A stretch of 64,000 nucleotides of DNA from NCBI RefSeq assembly GCF_921293095.1, contig NC_060258.1:4712001-4776000 (forward strand), written 5' to 3'. The position numbers were made by a program, and so were the translations under genes. This stretch comes from Ischnura elegans. Taxonomy: Eukaryota > Arthropoda > Insecta > Odonata > Coenagrionidae. Positions 12,954 to 28,000 of the stretch are shown piece by piece (position 1 is the first letter of the stretch; each line of letters opens with the position of its first letter). The notes under the pieces are model-generated. The model had not been told where the DNA came from. It saw only the letters and a list, made by a program, of their open reading frames with translations, and made no database searches.

Positions 12954-12959
12954 AATAAA
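12954..12959 (+). terminator. Polyadenylation signal AATAAA, plus strand
   Basis: AATAAA about 270 bp after the stop of the 40-residue gene, with a second AATAAA some 25 bp further on. It lies about 75 bp from the opposing signal of the convergent gene, so the 3' ends of the two genes would be close or overlapping. Confidence 0.45.
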
Positions 12960-13032
12960 ATTGCATATATTTTAACAATGAAAATAAATGACACGGTGAA
13001 TTCATTAAATTAACAAACTCGGCCATAAGCCT

Positions 13033-13038
13033 TTTATT
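13033..13038 (-). terminator. Polyadenylation signal AATAAA, minus strand
   Basis: Reads ACAATAAAAGG on the minus strand, about 1.15 kb after the stop codon of the ZAD/C2H2 gene. It is the best candidate for the end of that transcript. If it is used, the decayed zinc-finger sequence at 13,470-14,193 is part of the 3' UTR. Confidence 0.45.
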
Positions 13039-13469
13039 GTACACTAATATCACATTATTTACAAAATGTGGACAATAATAATTATTTTAACAAAGAATAT
13101 TCAAAGAACACATGATTAATTCTAAGAAAATTCGGAACCAATTAGAAGATGACTATTGATACTCGACTTAAAGTCAGAAACATTGGCGTGAATACTGTGG
13201 ACGTGTTTAATCAAAAATGTATAGTGTAGGTTACTTTATCCTAATCTGATAGCCTTGGCGTGCCCTTTTCTGCAACTACTCTCTTTCAATATTCATTACG
13301 AAAACCCAAAAACACATTACTTGGCACGCATTTCATAGAAACATGTAGATGGCCTATCATCCCTATTGACACATTATCATCATTCATTTCTCGTTGTGCA
13401 GGCGAAAATTTACTATCAGACTCCTCAGTGCAGCTTTGCATGAGGTTTAAGTAGAACATTTGTAAGAAT

Positions 13470-14193
13470 TATATGAATTATCCTGTCCACGAGAACATGT
13501 TGCATGCGCATAGGTGACTTTTCTGAGTGAAAGCACACAACATGAATAGAGTATCTCACTTTTGAGCGCATGTGGAAGTTGGGATTAGAAATAACAGTGA
13601 AAGACTCGGTGCAAAATACGCAATAATAATAATACAACACAATTGTACGTTTACACATGTGATGGACGTGATGCAGTGATGGACGTGATGCGGACTATGC
13701 ATAAACAAGGCTGCTCACATGTGTGAGCATGTATGAATATCTGTCAAGGTAACCACTCACTGCAAAACACTTCCAACAAATATTGCATTGATAACGTTTA
13801 TCTTCAGTGTGTATACGAATGGGTTACTAGGTCGCATAATGGCGTAACAGACTTGCTGCGGATGTTGCAGAAATAAAGCAACTCTAGGGTTTTTTTGTAA
13901 ACATGTCTATACTAAGAGGCGTCGAGATGGACATATAAATTCACCGCAAGAGTAAGGTTTCTCCTTCGTGTTGTTTTGCATGTGAGTTAAGTGAACGTCT
14001 CCGAGTGAGATTATATTTGTGGATTCTGCGTGAAAAATGTCTCTTCTGCGTGCGTTTGTATGTTTCCCACGACATAGCTTCTTCTGTAAAAATAATTTTC
14101 GCAGATTCTGCACGACTAAGGCTTCTCTTTCGAGTGTATACGAAAATGTGTCACTAAATGGTTCTCATTCGAGAAAGACTTTTCACATTCGTG
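13470..14193 (-). pseudogene. Decayed C2H2 fingers following the stop codon of the ZAD gene
   Basis: Directly after the TGA at 14,194-14,196 the same frame continues as HECEKSFSNENHLVTHFRIH, a nearly normal finger whose first cysteine codon has become the stop. Next comes EKP, a TAG where tyrosine is expected, then SCRICENYF with a lost histidine. Further on, with frameshifts, are SLNSHAKQHEGE, then RYQCNICWKCFAVSGYLD near 13,750, and CVFCTESF near 13,600. Spacing and linker words match the intact array. These are at least four or five former fingers that no longer belong to the protein. A perfect 17-bp tandem duplication near 13,661-13,694 also lies here. Confidence 0.8.
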
Positions 14194-16097
14194 TCATGAT
14201 TTATGGCCTCTCTCTGTCGTATGCAAACGCATGTGAGAGTCGAGAGAACATCTCTTTGTGAAATGCTTGCAGCAAATGCTACAAGAATAAGGTTTCTCTC
14301 CCGCGTGTCTTTGAGTGTGTAAGGTGAGCTGACTTTTTCTAGTGAAGACCTTGCTGCACAGGTTGCAGATATACGGCTTGTCTCCCGTGTGTAATCGTAT
14401 GTGACTGTCGAGATGACACCTCTGAGTGAAACACTTGCCGCAAATGCTACAAGAATACGGTTTATCCCCCGTATGCGTACGAATATGTCTAACTAAGTTA
14501 CTCTTATCCGAGAAAGACTTTTCACACTCGTTGCAAGAAAACAGTTTCTCTCCCGTGTGCGTGCGTACATGTCTAACTAAGTGGCTCTTATCTGAGAAAG
14601 ACTTTTCACACACGTTGCATGAATAAGGCCTTTCTCCTGTGTGTTTACGTACGTGCGCGTACAGAATGTCTTTCCTAGAGAAGGACTTGCTGCAGACCTT
14701 ACATAAAAAGGGCTTCTCTCCTGTGTGAATTCGTATGTGCCGTCGGAGAACACTCTTCCGAGTAAAAGATTTCTCGCAGATTCTGCAAGGAAAAGTTTTC
14801 CCTCCCGTGTGTGTATGTACATGTCTAACTAAGTCGTTCTTCAACAAGAAAGACATTTCACACTCGTAGCAAGAAAACGGTTTCTCTCCCGCGTGCCTGC
14901 GTACATGTGCATTTAAGTTGCTTTTATCCGAGAAAGACTTTTCACACACGTTGCATGAATAGGGCTTCTCTCCTGTGTGAGTACGTACGTGTGCGTAGAG
15001 ATTTTCTTTCCTAGAGAAGGACTTGCTGCAGACCTTACATATTAAAGGCTTCTCTCCCGTGTGTGTTCGCGAGTGAATGTCGAGATGACCTCTACGAGTG
15101 AAAGACTTGCTGCAATTGCTACACGAATACGTTTTCCCTCCTGTGTGTGTAAGTTTGCGTACGGTGAGGTCCCTTTTCTGAGTGAAGGACTCAGTGCACT
15201 CGCTCCATGAATACAGTCTCTTTTCCTTTCCCGAACCCACATGATTGCGTAGATTTCTAATGCTAGATGACTTTGAAGATAAACTTTGTGAAGTTGATTT
15301 CTCTTCCAGAGTAAAACTTCTCGTCAATCGTCTTGTATTTTTCTCATCCACTTTTCCTCCACTGGTTTCCTTGATGAGCACATTTCCTTTTGGCATAGGC
15401 TCTAGTCTTTTCCTATGCAGCCTACTTGGAAGTAAGTAAGTCTTGGAAGTGGTAGGCTCGAAAGAACTGCTATGTCCGGTTGATGGATGTGCTTCCAGAG
15501 ACATATGTACGATTGATGATTCTGCTGCAGCATCAAAATTATGAGCAAGAAAATGAATTTTCATGTGTTTCATTAGCTCCTTTTTGTTGTTGAACACATC
15601 TCTGCAGTTGAAGCAATTATATGAATCTGCGTTTGCACTGTAACTGTTCCCTGGATTTTTGATGAAGCGATTAAGTATCTCCTCATTGCCTCCCATGATG
15701 GTCTCACAGCCGCTTCTGTCATTTCCACTTGTTCTGATACACCTAAGGTTATGCGTGGAATTTGGTGCATCACAACCAATTTTCTCCCCAACAACAGCCA
15801 TAGCGGCCCCAACTCTGCTGCTTGTAAGTGATTCAATGTCTTTGGTATCACATTGTCTGTCATCAGGAATTGAGCAACTTGATCTCTCATCAGTTTCAGA
15901 AGCACCACATTTTTTCAAGTCTTCATCTATCAGATTTTTCCCTATCTCTTCATGGGATGTTCCAGCCTTGGAAACAACTTGTGTCGCCATGGGTTTGGGA
16001 CCAATGCATTCATCAATTGAATGATTCCTTATATTTCCTTTTGCAAGCACATATGAAGTTGTTGTTTGCTCGGGCATTGCTTCGGCAGTCGGGACCC
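14194..16097 (-). CDS. Exon 7 of the ZAD gene: C2H2 finger array
   Basis: Starts after a CCTTAG acceptor with two bases completing a glycine codon. It encodes an acidic, serine-rich region, one isolated finger (YNCFNCRDVF), a basic spacer, a degenerate finger in which the first cysteine is replaced (YSWSEC), and eleven tandem fingers joined by HTGEKP-type linkers (some are HTGGK or HTGDKP). Fingers come in near-repeated types such as YSCNVCEKSFSDKS and CKVCSKSFSRK, a sign of internal duplication. The stop TGA occupies the first cysteine position of what was the next finger. The continuous frame extends upstream to 16,137, but that part is intron. Confidence 0.9.
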
Positions 16098-19000
16098 CTA
16101 AGGAAAAGTTCAAATAGCAATTAACACAGTCAGCCATGAAATTTAAGACTACAACATCTATTTAAAATCCATTGAATGGATGGAAAAATGCACAAGTCAG
16201 GTGGTACAATTGCTGTCCAGCTTGGACTTGAACCTAGAGACTGGATATAAATGAATGGAGGGGAAAAGAACATATCGCATAAAAATGACGAGGACAAAAA
16301 GGGTGTAGAAGAACGAAAAAGACGAAAACATGGGTTAAAATGATGCGTTTACAAATAATCAAGCACTCACATACGCATCACAAATAGAACTTCAAATTGC
16401 AGAAAAATAATTAAATTAGACCCCTTTCAGAATTGGTCCTTTAAGAAGGAAAAAATATTTTTCTTTCAAATCGAATATTTAATGATTGGTGAATGTTTTC
16501 TAAATTAAAAAGGTTCCTAACAATGACATTCACAATAAATTTTGTGGAACTACAGATGAGTATATAGAAAAACTATTTTGAATTTTTCCTGGATTAGTTT
16601 TTATAGAGGTAGTTTAAAATTCAAAGATAAATGCAATGGACAAACAGCCAAAAGAAACTCCCTTGAGTGAAATATACCCAACTGTCATCAGATAAGCAAT
16701 GGTTTGGAGCGGCACCAGGGGCAGATATTCCAAGTATTGCACGCACGCCTGAGCTCTTATTTGCGTTGGGATAGTAGCATTTCCACTCTTTTTCAGTATA
16801 TGCAGTTTAATCGTTTCCCAAGCTTTCTTCTGCAGAAAACCACTCCTAATATCTTGAGAAGATATTTAATGAACTTTAAATTCCCAAATGCAATGAAAGC
16901 AGAAATTTTCAATAATTAATAAAAAAATGACCTAAGGCTGCCATCTTGTATTACGTCCTGCAGTGTAGTTTTTGCACAGAATTGGACATCCACTAGATCA
17001 ACGTCAATTTTAGTTGTTGTAGGATGTAAGCATATCAGATTTATTTGGCTATCCCTTTCAGCATCAATGGCAGAATCATTAAGTATTTTAGATAGAATAA
17101 GGACTAATTTATTAGTTTGGGTCAGTATGACATTACCGTCAATTCTTCTGGGAACTTAAGAGAGATCAATTCCCTGCTTTGCTTTTGCAAGGGAAAATTT
17201 CTCTCCGAATTCACCTCTTATTTCTTTTTTTTTTTGCACCAGCGTATAAAGACCTTTCTCTTTCAGCAATTATTTTGGCTAAGGGAACAATAGATTTTTC
17301 TTCCCTGTTGCTCATTATATACATTGATGAGCTCTGCTCCAGTATTAGCAGTAAAATACGTTTATTTGCTGGAGACCCTGTCATCTATCGCAAAATTAGT
17401 GATCACTCCACGAAATTCTATCATTGGACTGAAACAACGTTCATTTCTGGAGCCAAGAGAGGGGACTTGAACTTAATCTGAGCAAATGCATAACGGTACA
17501 TTTCTTGCATAATTCGTACAACTATAACCATGTTTATGCAGTGGATGGTGTTAACATAGTGGCAACATACGAAGTGCCCTACCTGGGAGTTACGATAACT
17601 TTGAACCTATTGTGGGGAACACACATAAGAAATATTTGTGGCATAGCCCTGAAGGAATTAGGATTAGTCAAGCGTATTGTGGGAAGATTTTCAGATGAGA
17701 AAGTAAAATATAGGTGCTATTTTGCACTCGTCCGACCGCACCTCGATAATGCAACGAGCGTATGGGATTCAGCAAAGAAATACCTTATCAGCGAACTGAA
17801 AAAAAATCCAAGGAAGGCTGTGTGGTTCGTCAAAACTGCTACCTTTGTACAGAAAGCATTACCCAGATGTTATGTGAATTGGACTGGCAGCCACTGGAGA
17901 CTCGAAGGCCACACGCTAGGCTTAGATTTCTTGAAAAGTTGAGAATGGATTTCTTTAAAAGTGACATGGATGACAAAATACTAGAGCCCCACTATATTTC
18001 CAGGTCCGATAGAAGCGATAAACTAAAAGAGTTGTTTTGCAGAACGGGTAGATACGGGAATTCTTTTTTCCCCCGACCCGTTAAGGATTTTAATAAATGC
18101 TAGTCCTAATTCCCAAAGCACATATCCTTTTTATGTAAGAACAGCGGAAGTCCTAACACCCCCTACTACACGCCTTGCAGAGTATTATGCAGATTGAATG
18201 CAGAATTATTTGATTGATATCAAGAATTCGGCTGTTTCTTAGCCATACTGATTTCATTTCTGGAGCAAACCTCTCAATTTACTATTATGTCAACCATATT
18301 TTCTCCTCCAAGAATCTTTAGGCTTAATTATTAGTAAAACCTAACAAAGCACTATTGCTAATCCCAAGGACAAAAGGGTGAATAGGAATGCACTCTTTAA
18401 CACTAGAACTACCGATGGAGTCATTTTGACTCCTCGCGAATTTTATTTCTCTCCCCTGACTATAATTTTCCGAATTCTGGCCTGCAATTCCGTGACTTTT
18501 ATTCATTTTTGACACAAAATAAGGCTTTGCGATCAAAATAGTTCTAGAAAGTAAAATAGTACACATTTTTCAAAATTTACCTTTGACTACCAAAGGGAGT
18601 CATTTTGACTCCCTAATGTATTTTGCTTGTCTTTTCGCCAAATAGTAATATTTGTTCAAGAGTTTATTTCTTCTTATGTAAATAATTAATTCAAATCTAT
18701 CGATGGCTTAAATATATAATTATTTCGCTTTTAGGCCAATATTTGCGAGACTTTGAAGGCATTTCTAATTTTACAGGTCCGTCTTTGGAACTACAAACCA
18801 TATGAATGTCCTCATATCATTTTATCTTGCGATAAAGTGGTGAATATGCCATTCATATTGAGTATTTTCAAATTCATGGGTTTAGAAGCCGTCGTGTCTG
18901 CCCATCCTCCCTTACCTCTCCCTTCTCCCCACCTGTAAGACTCGCACAGCACAATACTGTATGCACCGTATTGCGCTGCAGTGCTTTTATTTCAGCCTTG

Positions 19001-22000
19001 ACTACGTGGAAGTTGATTTTCAAACTGAAGAAGTACCTTTGTATCCTTCCATTGATATAATGATGAACCAGGAAAATAAATCAGTAGAATGAAACAAAGT
19101 TACTGTCGGCTCTGACAGCGCTGGCTGTCGCGCGTCGTACAGGAAAACCGTGCGCTGTTCTTTCATTAGTGAATCCAGTGAACTCTCGAGTGGACTGCAT
19201 AACTCTTGTGAAGTAAGGCTTCCATTTTTCTGACTGGCAGTATGACCAGAAGAAGTAGGCTAAAGCGTGAAGAAGTCCTTTCTATGTTGCATTATATACT
19301 GGAAGGTGAATCGGAATGCGAAAAGGAAGATCATTTCGTCTCTGACGAAGTCGAAGATTTTATCCCTCAGAACGTTTCTAGCTAGTCTGAAGATTCAGAC
19401 AAAACACGTGCGAAGGATATGCAGTAGTTTACATTTACTTTCCGTTTCAAAAGGAGTTACAAAACAAAGATATTATCTACGATTATTTATTGATTCGTTT
19501 ATACTGACTCACATAAAGCGATGTAAAATTGTGGAAGCACGCAGGCAAAATTATGAAGATTTTACTCTTTCCGATGGGGAGCTAGATGTATGTATAGCCA
19601 TATTTTATGCCCGCGGAATATCAGGTACAAATGATCTCTCTTTTGCAAGTATTTGGTCAAATGACTGGGGAATACCATTTTCTAAAACGAAAGACTGGGA
19701 ACCGGTTTGTAAAAATTTTGCACTATCTAAGATTTGATGAGAAATCAAATCGATTCCAGCAGCTCATTGCTGTCAAGTTTGCCGTCTTTTCAATAGTGTA
19801 GGATAGATTCACAGATAATTACATTGATTGTTACAAACCTGATCCGTACATCACGGTTGTTGAACAAATTTTCCCCAGTAAAATCAGGTGTATTTCACTC
19901 AGTACATTCCTTCTAAGCCGGACAAATACGGCCATGAATATTGGCTAGCTGTTGACAAGGATAGCAAATTTCTTGGAAATGCCTTCCCTTATTATGGAAA
20001 AGATAATTCACTTCATGCAGATTGTCGTTTAGTAATACTGAAAATAATGCAACCGTTTCTGAAAAAGGGCGAAATATTACTGTATATTATTACATTACCT
20101 TAGTCAAACTCGCTGAACAGCAAAAAAGCTAGGGTACTAGTATTGTGGGAAAGGTGAATAAATAGAAGAGAAGTACCAAAAGAAATGAAATCACAAATAT
20201 ACCACAAGGGCATATACTCAGCGATGGCCTATCCACTTGTTGGAAAATACTTCCGACTTAGTAGGTATTCATGGATAGTGTACAAGGAGACTAGGTACCA
20301 AAAACATTTCGCGCAAGACGCTTTTGAAAAAGCTCGATACAGAGTTGATACTCATATTAGATCTCGACAAAAGCATGGCGTGTCCAATGCTGCATATTCT
20401 TCTGACGGGACTCTGCAAAAAAAAATATTTCCAGGCAAAACCAAGGAACAAAAAGAATCGATCTGATGGGAATTGTATGACCTGTCAAACATCTTTGTGT
20501 GAGCAATTAAAATGAACGACAATTCTTGAACTGTAAAGCATCTTAGCCAAATGCGTGGCTTATCAAATGCAATTTTTGCTGTATTTAATTATCTTCCCAA
20601 CTTACATGTAGCCTAGGTAATATTTTTAATCATTCAAACATGATTATAATGTGTTGAAATGTCTATGTTTGCTGTTTAATCCAATTCCTCAGTGAAAATC
20701 CTATTAAAACAACATAGCATGTAGGAAAAAAGAATTTCAAAGCAATACTGCTGAATCTCGAATTTAAAAAAAATATAATTTTTTGTTAAAACCACGTCTG
20801 AAATATTGCAATAATAAACAAAAACGATAAACTAAAGCAATGTATGAATAAAAACAGAGATACACTCGATAAATAAACAATTATAAGGTAGGAGTCAAAA
20901 TGACTCCATTTGGTAGTTCTAGGAGGGGTGTCAAGTCCGGTATTCCTAGTGTTAAAAGATTTTCGCTAATTTTCCCACGAATTTAAAATGGTCCAAATGC
21001 AAAGCTAATTTTTGCCTTCATTTGACCAAATTCCATGTTAACATTTACAATCAACCCTGAAATTTACTTTTCATACTCAATTCTCAAACAAAATGCTCCA
21101 TTCTGGCTTTTTGGGTGTATAATTTTGAGGATTTGCACATCCCCCTTTTTCACCGGCATTTCTCGAAAAAAAGGTGCGTGGCTACAACGAGTAAATTTTT
21201 TTCTTTCAAAAAACTAGTCTCCAAGCTTGGTTTAAGCAAGGCAGAATTCTTTTTATTCATTTGATATGACTCTTTAACTGTCAAAAATGCCGAATAGAGA
21301 AAATGAAGAAAAAATTCTTAGCCATTGGTCAGTTACATACCCAACAATTTCAGTGAAACAAAAATATTTTGTTAGGGAAGACCATTAAAAACGATACAGA
21401 CGACTACAAAAAAGTAAGAAAATATAACACTCCCCCCTATACAATTACCACTTAAAATAAAGACAACAGGAAATATGGATGGATGACTAATTCAGGTTCT
21501 TCATCCTTCAGAATCAGTCACAATAAGGCCGATTTCAGAAGAGACCACTTTCCACATTCCTACATTCTCCGCATGGCACAAGGAAATCCAGAGTTTTCTC
21601 ATCTGAAAGCGGTCTGAGTTTCACGACCAGTTGATGCTGTTGATGCTGCAGTGCCTGGCCGGTTAGAAATGGGCGCAGTGGAGAACACCGCATGATTTGA
21701 CTGGTATGAAGGCATCGGTAGGGACATTAGATTATATTAAAGCACAGCACCGTGCCATCTGAAAGTGACCTAAGCCTTACTTGTATGCAACTATTTGAGG
21801 CCCTTAAAAGCACTCATCCATGGCTTCCATTGCAGACTTATGGGACACTGTCAAATTTTCAATAATTGCTCTAGTCACAGTAAAAGTTGGCTAAATAAAA
21901 GCATTTACTTGTATATCCTCCACATTAACATCAATCCCTCGAAGTATAGAGTTATTTGCAACCCGTAAGAGTACTCACCAAATGCAGACTCATGGGCAAT

Positions 22001-25000
22001 AGCTGAACTCTCAAATGGGTCCCCATCCTCATTTAAAGTAGGCTGGAAGTAATCATCAAGATATTAATCATGCACGAAAAGAGATTCAGGACTTTTTTTT
22101 GAAAGGATTGATTTAAACTTTGTTATACACCACATTAAATCAAAATTTGGAATTCCACAGAAATTTTTTCCTTACAAAGTAAAAATATTTTCGACACTTC
22201 AGGGAATAAAATATTACATTTTTTTTAAACATGTAAACGGTTTTTGATTTATGTTCTGCCTGCATTGTAATATTATCCTCATTAGATAACTCTGCAATGG
22301 ATGTAATTTAGTCCATGTGATACCATATAATAATTAAGGTTTCTTTCGCAATGAAGGAACCAAAATAATGCAATGGAAACTAGGCATCTGTGTGAAAAAT
22401 GGGATACAATCTGACGCTGCTATATTGCAGAAAAAGATTTCCACACAGAAAACTTAATTTTTCAGTGAAAATCATGGAACTAATGATGAACAGCAGGCTT
22501 TTGTACAACTTTGTAAAGTGAAAAGTAGAAACAAATTATTAAAAAAGTGCTGCATGCTAATGTGGAACCTAGGACCTCCAGATAGTAGCCAAACACCATA
22601 ACCACCACACTACCACTGCTATTTGAAAGGAGACCATTTCTAGGGGAATATATTAGGCATATAAATGTTGAACTGCATTCCACTTTTAAAACCATTGGTT
22701 ATATAACCCAATATGGGAGGAGATTTGCGGACAGGTCCCTATTAACTACAACACTACAGAGTTTGATTGAAATGTGAGACCTGATTTTCTTAATGAGCTA
22801 TGAATTATCAGTCCTGGGATTTCATATTGTAAAATAAACGTCTTCATGAGGCATGATTTATTGGTCGCAGGATATTTTATAGTAAAATAAATATCATATT
22901 GATATTTTATTTATTGGTACCAAGATTTAACATAGAAAAATCTAAGGCAAGAAAACTACAACAATTAAATTAAAAATAAAGAGGAAAAAATGACTTATTT
23001 TGAGATACGAATATGTACTTGTTTCAGTTACAAGTAACTTTAAATGGAATAGGTAAGACTGCCTGTAAATACTCGTGTGTCAGCCTAACTAACAAGGGGA
23101 GACCACGAACCTTGCTCTGCCTTTTTCAATGCCGTATTTTTTATGGCCTTCGGAATGGTAAACACATCTCGGACCTAGTAGTGGTTCTGTTGTATGGGCC
23201 ATAGTTTGGCTGCAATTAATTAATTTTCATGCGGTACTTTTCACAAGCCACCTATAGATCCATAATATCTCACCTTTTAGCAGACGGGTCAGGTGGGTTA
23301 GTGGTACCATTTCAGGCTACCACACAAGGGACCAGGGCTTCATCATGGCTATATATTTTTTTGTCTTCATCGTGATCATACGGCACCAACTTTTTCAATT
23401 TTAATAGGGGTGTTAACCTCAAACGAAATTACCCATTCAAGTAGATGCTAACGGTGAGTTTTGGCTAATATTTGATATTGGTGAAAAAATTTCTGCAATA
23501 GGTGCATTACATTTTCTATTGTGTACAGCTACTTTTCTGACTGCACACTTTCAGTGAACCCCATTATCCAAGCCGTGCTTGAATTTGTGGATGCCGTAGT
23601 GAGAAGTGCCTTCGGATTGTGGTTTTGTGAGGGCTAATTCTAATACTGTGCCTAATATGAGCTAAGTGTCTAATGCTCATTTTTCATTTTCAATTTTTTT
23701 TCAATAAATAGTGGTCAAGGCAAGAAAAAATCTAAATACACAGAAAATAAATCTAATAATGACATTTTTAGCTCTCTGGAAATTCAAAGAGTCAAGCGTG
23801 CAAGGTAAGAGTTAATACATATTTACTATGATAACACTATAAAATATGTTAATTTTACTTATGAGTATATTTTGTATCAAATACTTAATTTTGTTACCAT
23901 TTACTTGGCCTTTGCTGGCTTCCATTTTTATTTTAATTATACTCTAGTAAATGCTGAAATGGTTCTCGAGGGATGCATTTCATATTATATATATTAACAA
24001 TCCCTGTCACACAATGCTCGTTTTTTAAGTTTGAAAGGCTTTTGATAATTTCTCGCCTATAAAAACTATGGTGACTAAAGGAAACTAATATCGTAAAATA
24101 ATCAATTATGTTTCTCTCAGATTCGTCTGCATCATAGAGTTGCGTGTTGTTGTCAATATTTATTCTTGTGAAGATTACTGAAAGGCCTCTTGGCCATGCA
24201 CCGATTTTGGATAGCCAGTAATATACCAGCTGTCACTATGCCTTCGGCAACCATCGTATGCTTTCGGAGCGTTTAAGCCGACCCTCGTATTCCACACTTT
24301 TCGCTTAACTTTTAAGGATTAAATTTTTAATAGAAAAGCGCTGAAACTGCCGCCAGTATCCCCTCCATGTGTACTTTTACTTAAGACCGTAAAAAAAATT
24401 GGGGAACAACCCTATTGCAACAAGCATAGACATGATACTATTTTTTATCATCATAATGACGTTCAGGTATTCAAGCAGTTTCATTTTAAACAAGGAGATG
24501 CAAGGAGGACACTAGCAAGGGTTGGTGCGTGCAAAAATTTTAATTTTTTTCATTGCTTATACTGATCAATTTCCACATTAAAAATTAAAACCACTCTTGC
24601 GAGAGCACATGCCATTCAAGGCTCCCGGCGATCAACAACTTGCGTACGGACATAATTAATAAGAACACAAAAGGATTATAAAATGCCATATTTCTCAAAT
24701 ACCAAGGATCCTCGAAAACCAAGGATTTCAACATTGTACGTATATTCTGGGCTAGAATGGTCTCGCCTATTCCTACAATATACTTTGACTGTCTATATTG
24801 TGAGTTTTCAAAGTTTGAGGTATAGAAGCTAATTTTTTAAGATCAGGAAGAGGAACCCATCACACATGGCGTATAAATTACGCCGCCCGACCAGCCGTGT
24901 ACCACCTGTGTACCTTTATATCTGTGTCACCTATAAATGTACAAGATTTAACTACTTCATAGATATAAAGATTAATTTAAACAAAAATTGAGTGTTATCA

Positions 25001-28000
25001 TATATGCACATAACATAGGCAAAGTACGCCATTTGCCCGGTTGAGTAGAAATAACAGTCGCGCCCGCTAGAGGGTTAAAAGCAACAATTACACCAAATGT
25101 GTCTTGTGCTCGCCGCTTCCCAAAATTTTCCGTAGCCCTTCCATTATAATAACAAGAGGCACACCAACAAATGTCATTTCTTCAAAAAAAAAGCCACTGT
25201 TACAGGTCCCTATTAATCTTTCGGCATGTTTTTGAGGAGAGTAACAAGTGGAACCTTCACTTCTCCACATTGAAAATGACACTGCTTAAATACCTAAATG
25301 CCTTTATGAATGATAAAAAAGTCTCATGTCTGTGTTCGTCGCAATTTGTAATTAATGAAAAAGTTGAAGCTGTATGAGAACAATGAAGACAACAAAATAT
25401 ATAGCCATGACAAAGCCCCAAACCCTGGTCCCCTGGCAGGTAGCCATTATCGCTACCACTACCCCACCTGACCCGTATGCTGAGCAGTGGGATATTATGG
25501 AACTATACGTGGCTTGTGAAAAGTACTCCTTGAAAATTAATTAAGTACAGCCAATCAAACGCCCATTCAAAAGAACCACTACTAGTTCAGGGATGTGTTC
25601 ACCATTCCACAGGCCATAAAAAATACGGCATTGAAAAGGCAGAGCAAGTTTCATTATCTCCCCTTGTAAGATGAATGGAATTTGAAGAAGGGTCACTATA
25701 CTTCCAATAAACAGTACCACTGCGAATCCAGGCTCTTGGTGCCCAGGCATTGCAGGAATATGGCTCTCTGTTATTCACCACAGGGAAAAAAGTGGAGCTT
25801 GGTCACTTGTAAAGCTACAGCATTAGGTCATTTGCATCTCACCCCCCTCCCTTGTGATGAAGGCAAACAAGTAGGCCACTTGCTGAGGTACCAATAAAAG
25901 TAGCATATACGTGCCAAACACTTCTAACTTGTGGCCCACTTTCCCACTTTCTTTAGCTATTGAATGCCAACCAGTTACTAACAAGTATCCATGAAAGGCA
26001 TTTCACACCAAAATAATGGGTAGCTTCTGAAAACACAGGTATTTTTCGTCATCACAAGAATAACAGCACACGTATGAAACACTTTGGACCACCGAGGTGC
26101 CACACTTCCCCACTGGAGGGCTAATAGTGTTTATCGGTCCCAGGATTTAATATAGTTATGTATGAGGCAAGAAAACTACTACACAAATGAACAACTTAAA
26201 AAGGAAAAAACAGTTTTTATGATAAGAAAACTTATTCGAGCAATTAGTAACTTTGAATCAAATGGGTAACCTTTACAGCTGTGTAAAAATCAATATGTCC
26301 TAGCATTTTCCATGATTAACATTTTCACCCACTATCTCCTTCAACAATTAATTAAATTCCATAACAATAATTCCATACATACCTGGGCATTCTCCTCGGG
26401 AGATGGTTCCTCCTTTGCCCCCACCAGCGTCCAGTCCAGGTCTGCCCCCATGGCTCCTGTGCCCTGAGCTTCCACCTTTTCGCCTTGGGAAGCATTTAAG
26501 GCATTGGGCTGCAACATAATCCCCAATCATCGTCATTAAAGATTGAGATACAGGAAGATAAAAAAACGTTTGAGAATTCCTCATACGAATAAAATTAAAG
26601 TTAGTTTCAAATGGATATATTCTTCATACTACCCTGCAAGCTGCCTCACGGTACTTAATGTTAGGACTTTATAACATTTATAATTATTTTGTTAAAATTC
26701 CCACATTACTATATTCCTAGTACTTCTTATTTTCATCACAAAATCCCTGTAAAAGCCACCTGATGATCCTCATGGCAATCATTTCTGGAGATGCAGAACT
26801 CCAGATAAAGTCTTATTCGTAACAGTTTCTTATTTTACGAAAGAACTTTGCATGAGAATCTAGAGCTCATAGGTAATAACATACATTCATGGAAAATAAA
26901 AAGGGTCTATAATGGAGGATAAATTTAGTGTATATTCTGGTTTGTAATGCAGTTTAGACACATCAAACATTTTCACTAATAAATTAAACTTACTCAGACA
27001 AGATATAGAAGGAGGCCATTCTGACTTAACAAAAAAGAGAAATCTGTAGATAAACTCCTTATAGGACAAAGCTTGCATAGCTTCAATGGGAAAATATGAA
27101 GGTTCATTTACTCTGCATGGACAACTGATAAGTAGGGATGGGAAAATTTTGCTGTCTAGAATTTTGCGGATTTAGACACAAAGTGTTCTGGTAGAGGTAA
27201 GACGTTACAAAATACCCCAAAGTGACTGGGAAAATGACTTATGAACTCACGAAATGTCGCAAATTGTGTCCCAAAATATGAATTTTTATTTTTTTGGGAA
27301 AAATTTTGGAACTATAATTTCAAACACAGGAAAAAGCATTACATTACACAGAATTATTTCAATTCGATTAAAATTAACACAAGTGCGAGTATTCCTTAGG
27401 TATCTGGACGAGTGCAGTTCCTAAGAGCATCACTAATGTTACGATACAATCCCGGGAGGATGGCATCGCGTGTTTTCGATTTTCTGCAATAAGAGGCAAT
27501 TGCAAAATATATGGCAATCTCCCATCCTTACTCTGAGGGAATAACCGTATATTTGCTCTCTGAGTTGAAAAATAGAAGAGCAATTTATGCAATTTATTCT
27601 TATCAACATCACGAATGGAATATTACATTAGCAGAGGAATCTGAAGAATGCCCCTAGAACTGTTGTCACTCCGTGAGCATTAAAATCAGATTTCAGTAGT
27701 AAATCCAAAGTAGAACTGTCCACTAGCCCGGCACCTAGCTTGATGAATGCACCAATGGACTGCACGTGCCTGAATACCTGCTGTTTGGATCTCTAACTTT
27801 TAGCTATATCTGTCAAATAACTGTTTTTCCAGTGTCCATTGTTAAGTATTGCTGCTGGTGTCTCAGACATTCTAGTTATTTTGACGAGTTATTGTAATGC
27901 AAAATGAAAAATTAAGAAAAGGGACAGGGCTTTTCAGTATCAAAAGGATGGATTATATTGTATCGATAAAAGTATGGTAATGTTCAAATTCTGCAATTGT

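Larger units (their letters stand above)
18401..20951 (+). mobile_element. piggyBac-type DNA transposon, 2,551 bp, with TTAA target duplications
   Basis: TTAA occurs at 18,397-18,400 and 20,952-20,955, directly bordering the element. The outer ends match as CACTAGAACTACC on the left and CACTAGGAATACC on the right, read inward. A subterminal palindrome GGAGTCATTTTGACTCC lies at 18,417, again at 18,596, and inverted at 20,891. The right end has about 26 extra bases outside the segment that best matches the left end. The element encodes a broken transposase on the plus strand and so cannot move alone. It sits in intron 6 of the ZAD gene. Confidence 0.9.
16098..21978. other. Intron 6 of the ZAD gene, with non-LTR and piggyBac insertions
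   Basis: Outside the non-LTR fragment (17,180-18,102) and the piggyBac element (18,401-20,951), this is plain AT-rich sequence. Both insertions are antisense to the host gene. I see no extra exon. Confidence 0.6.
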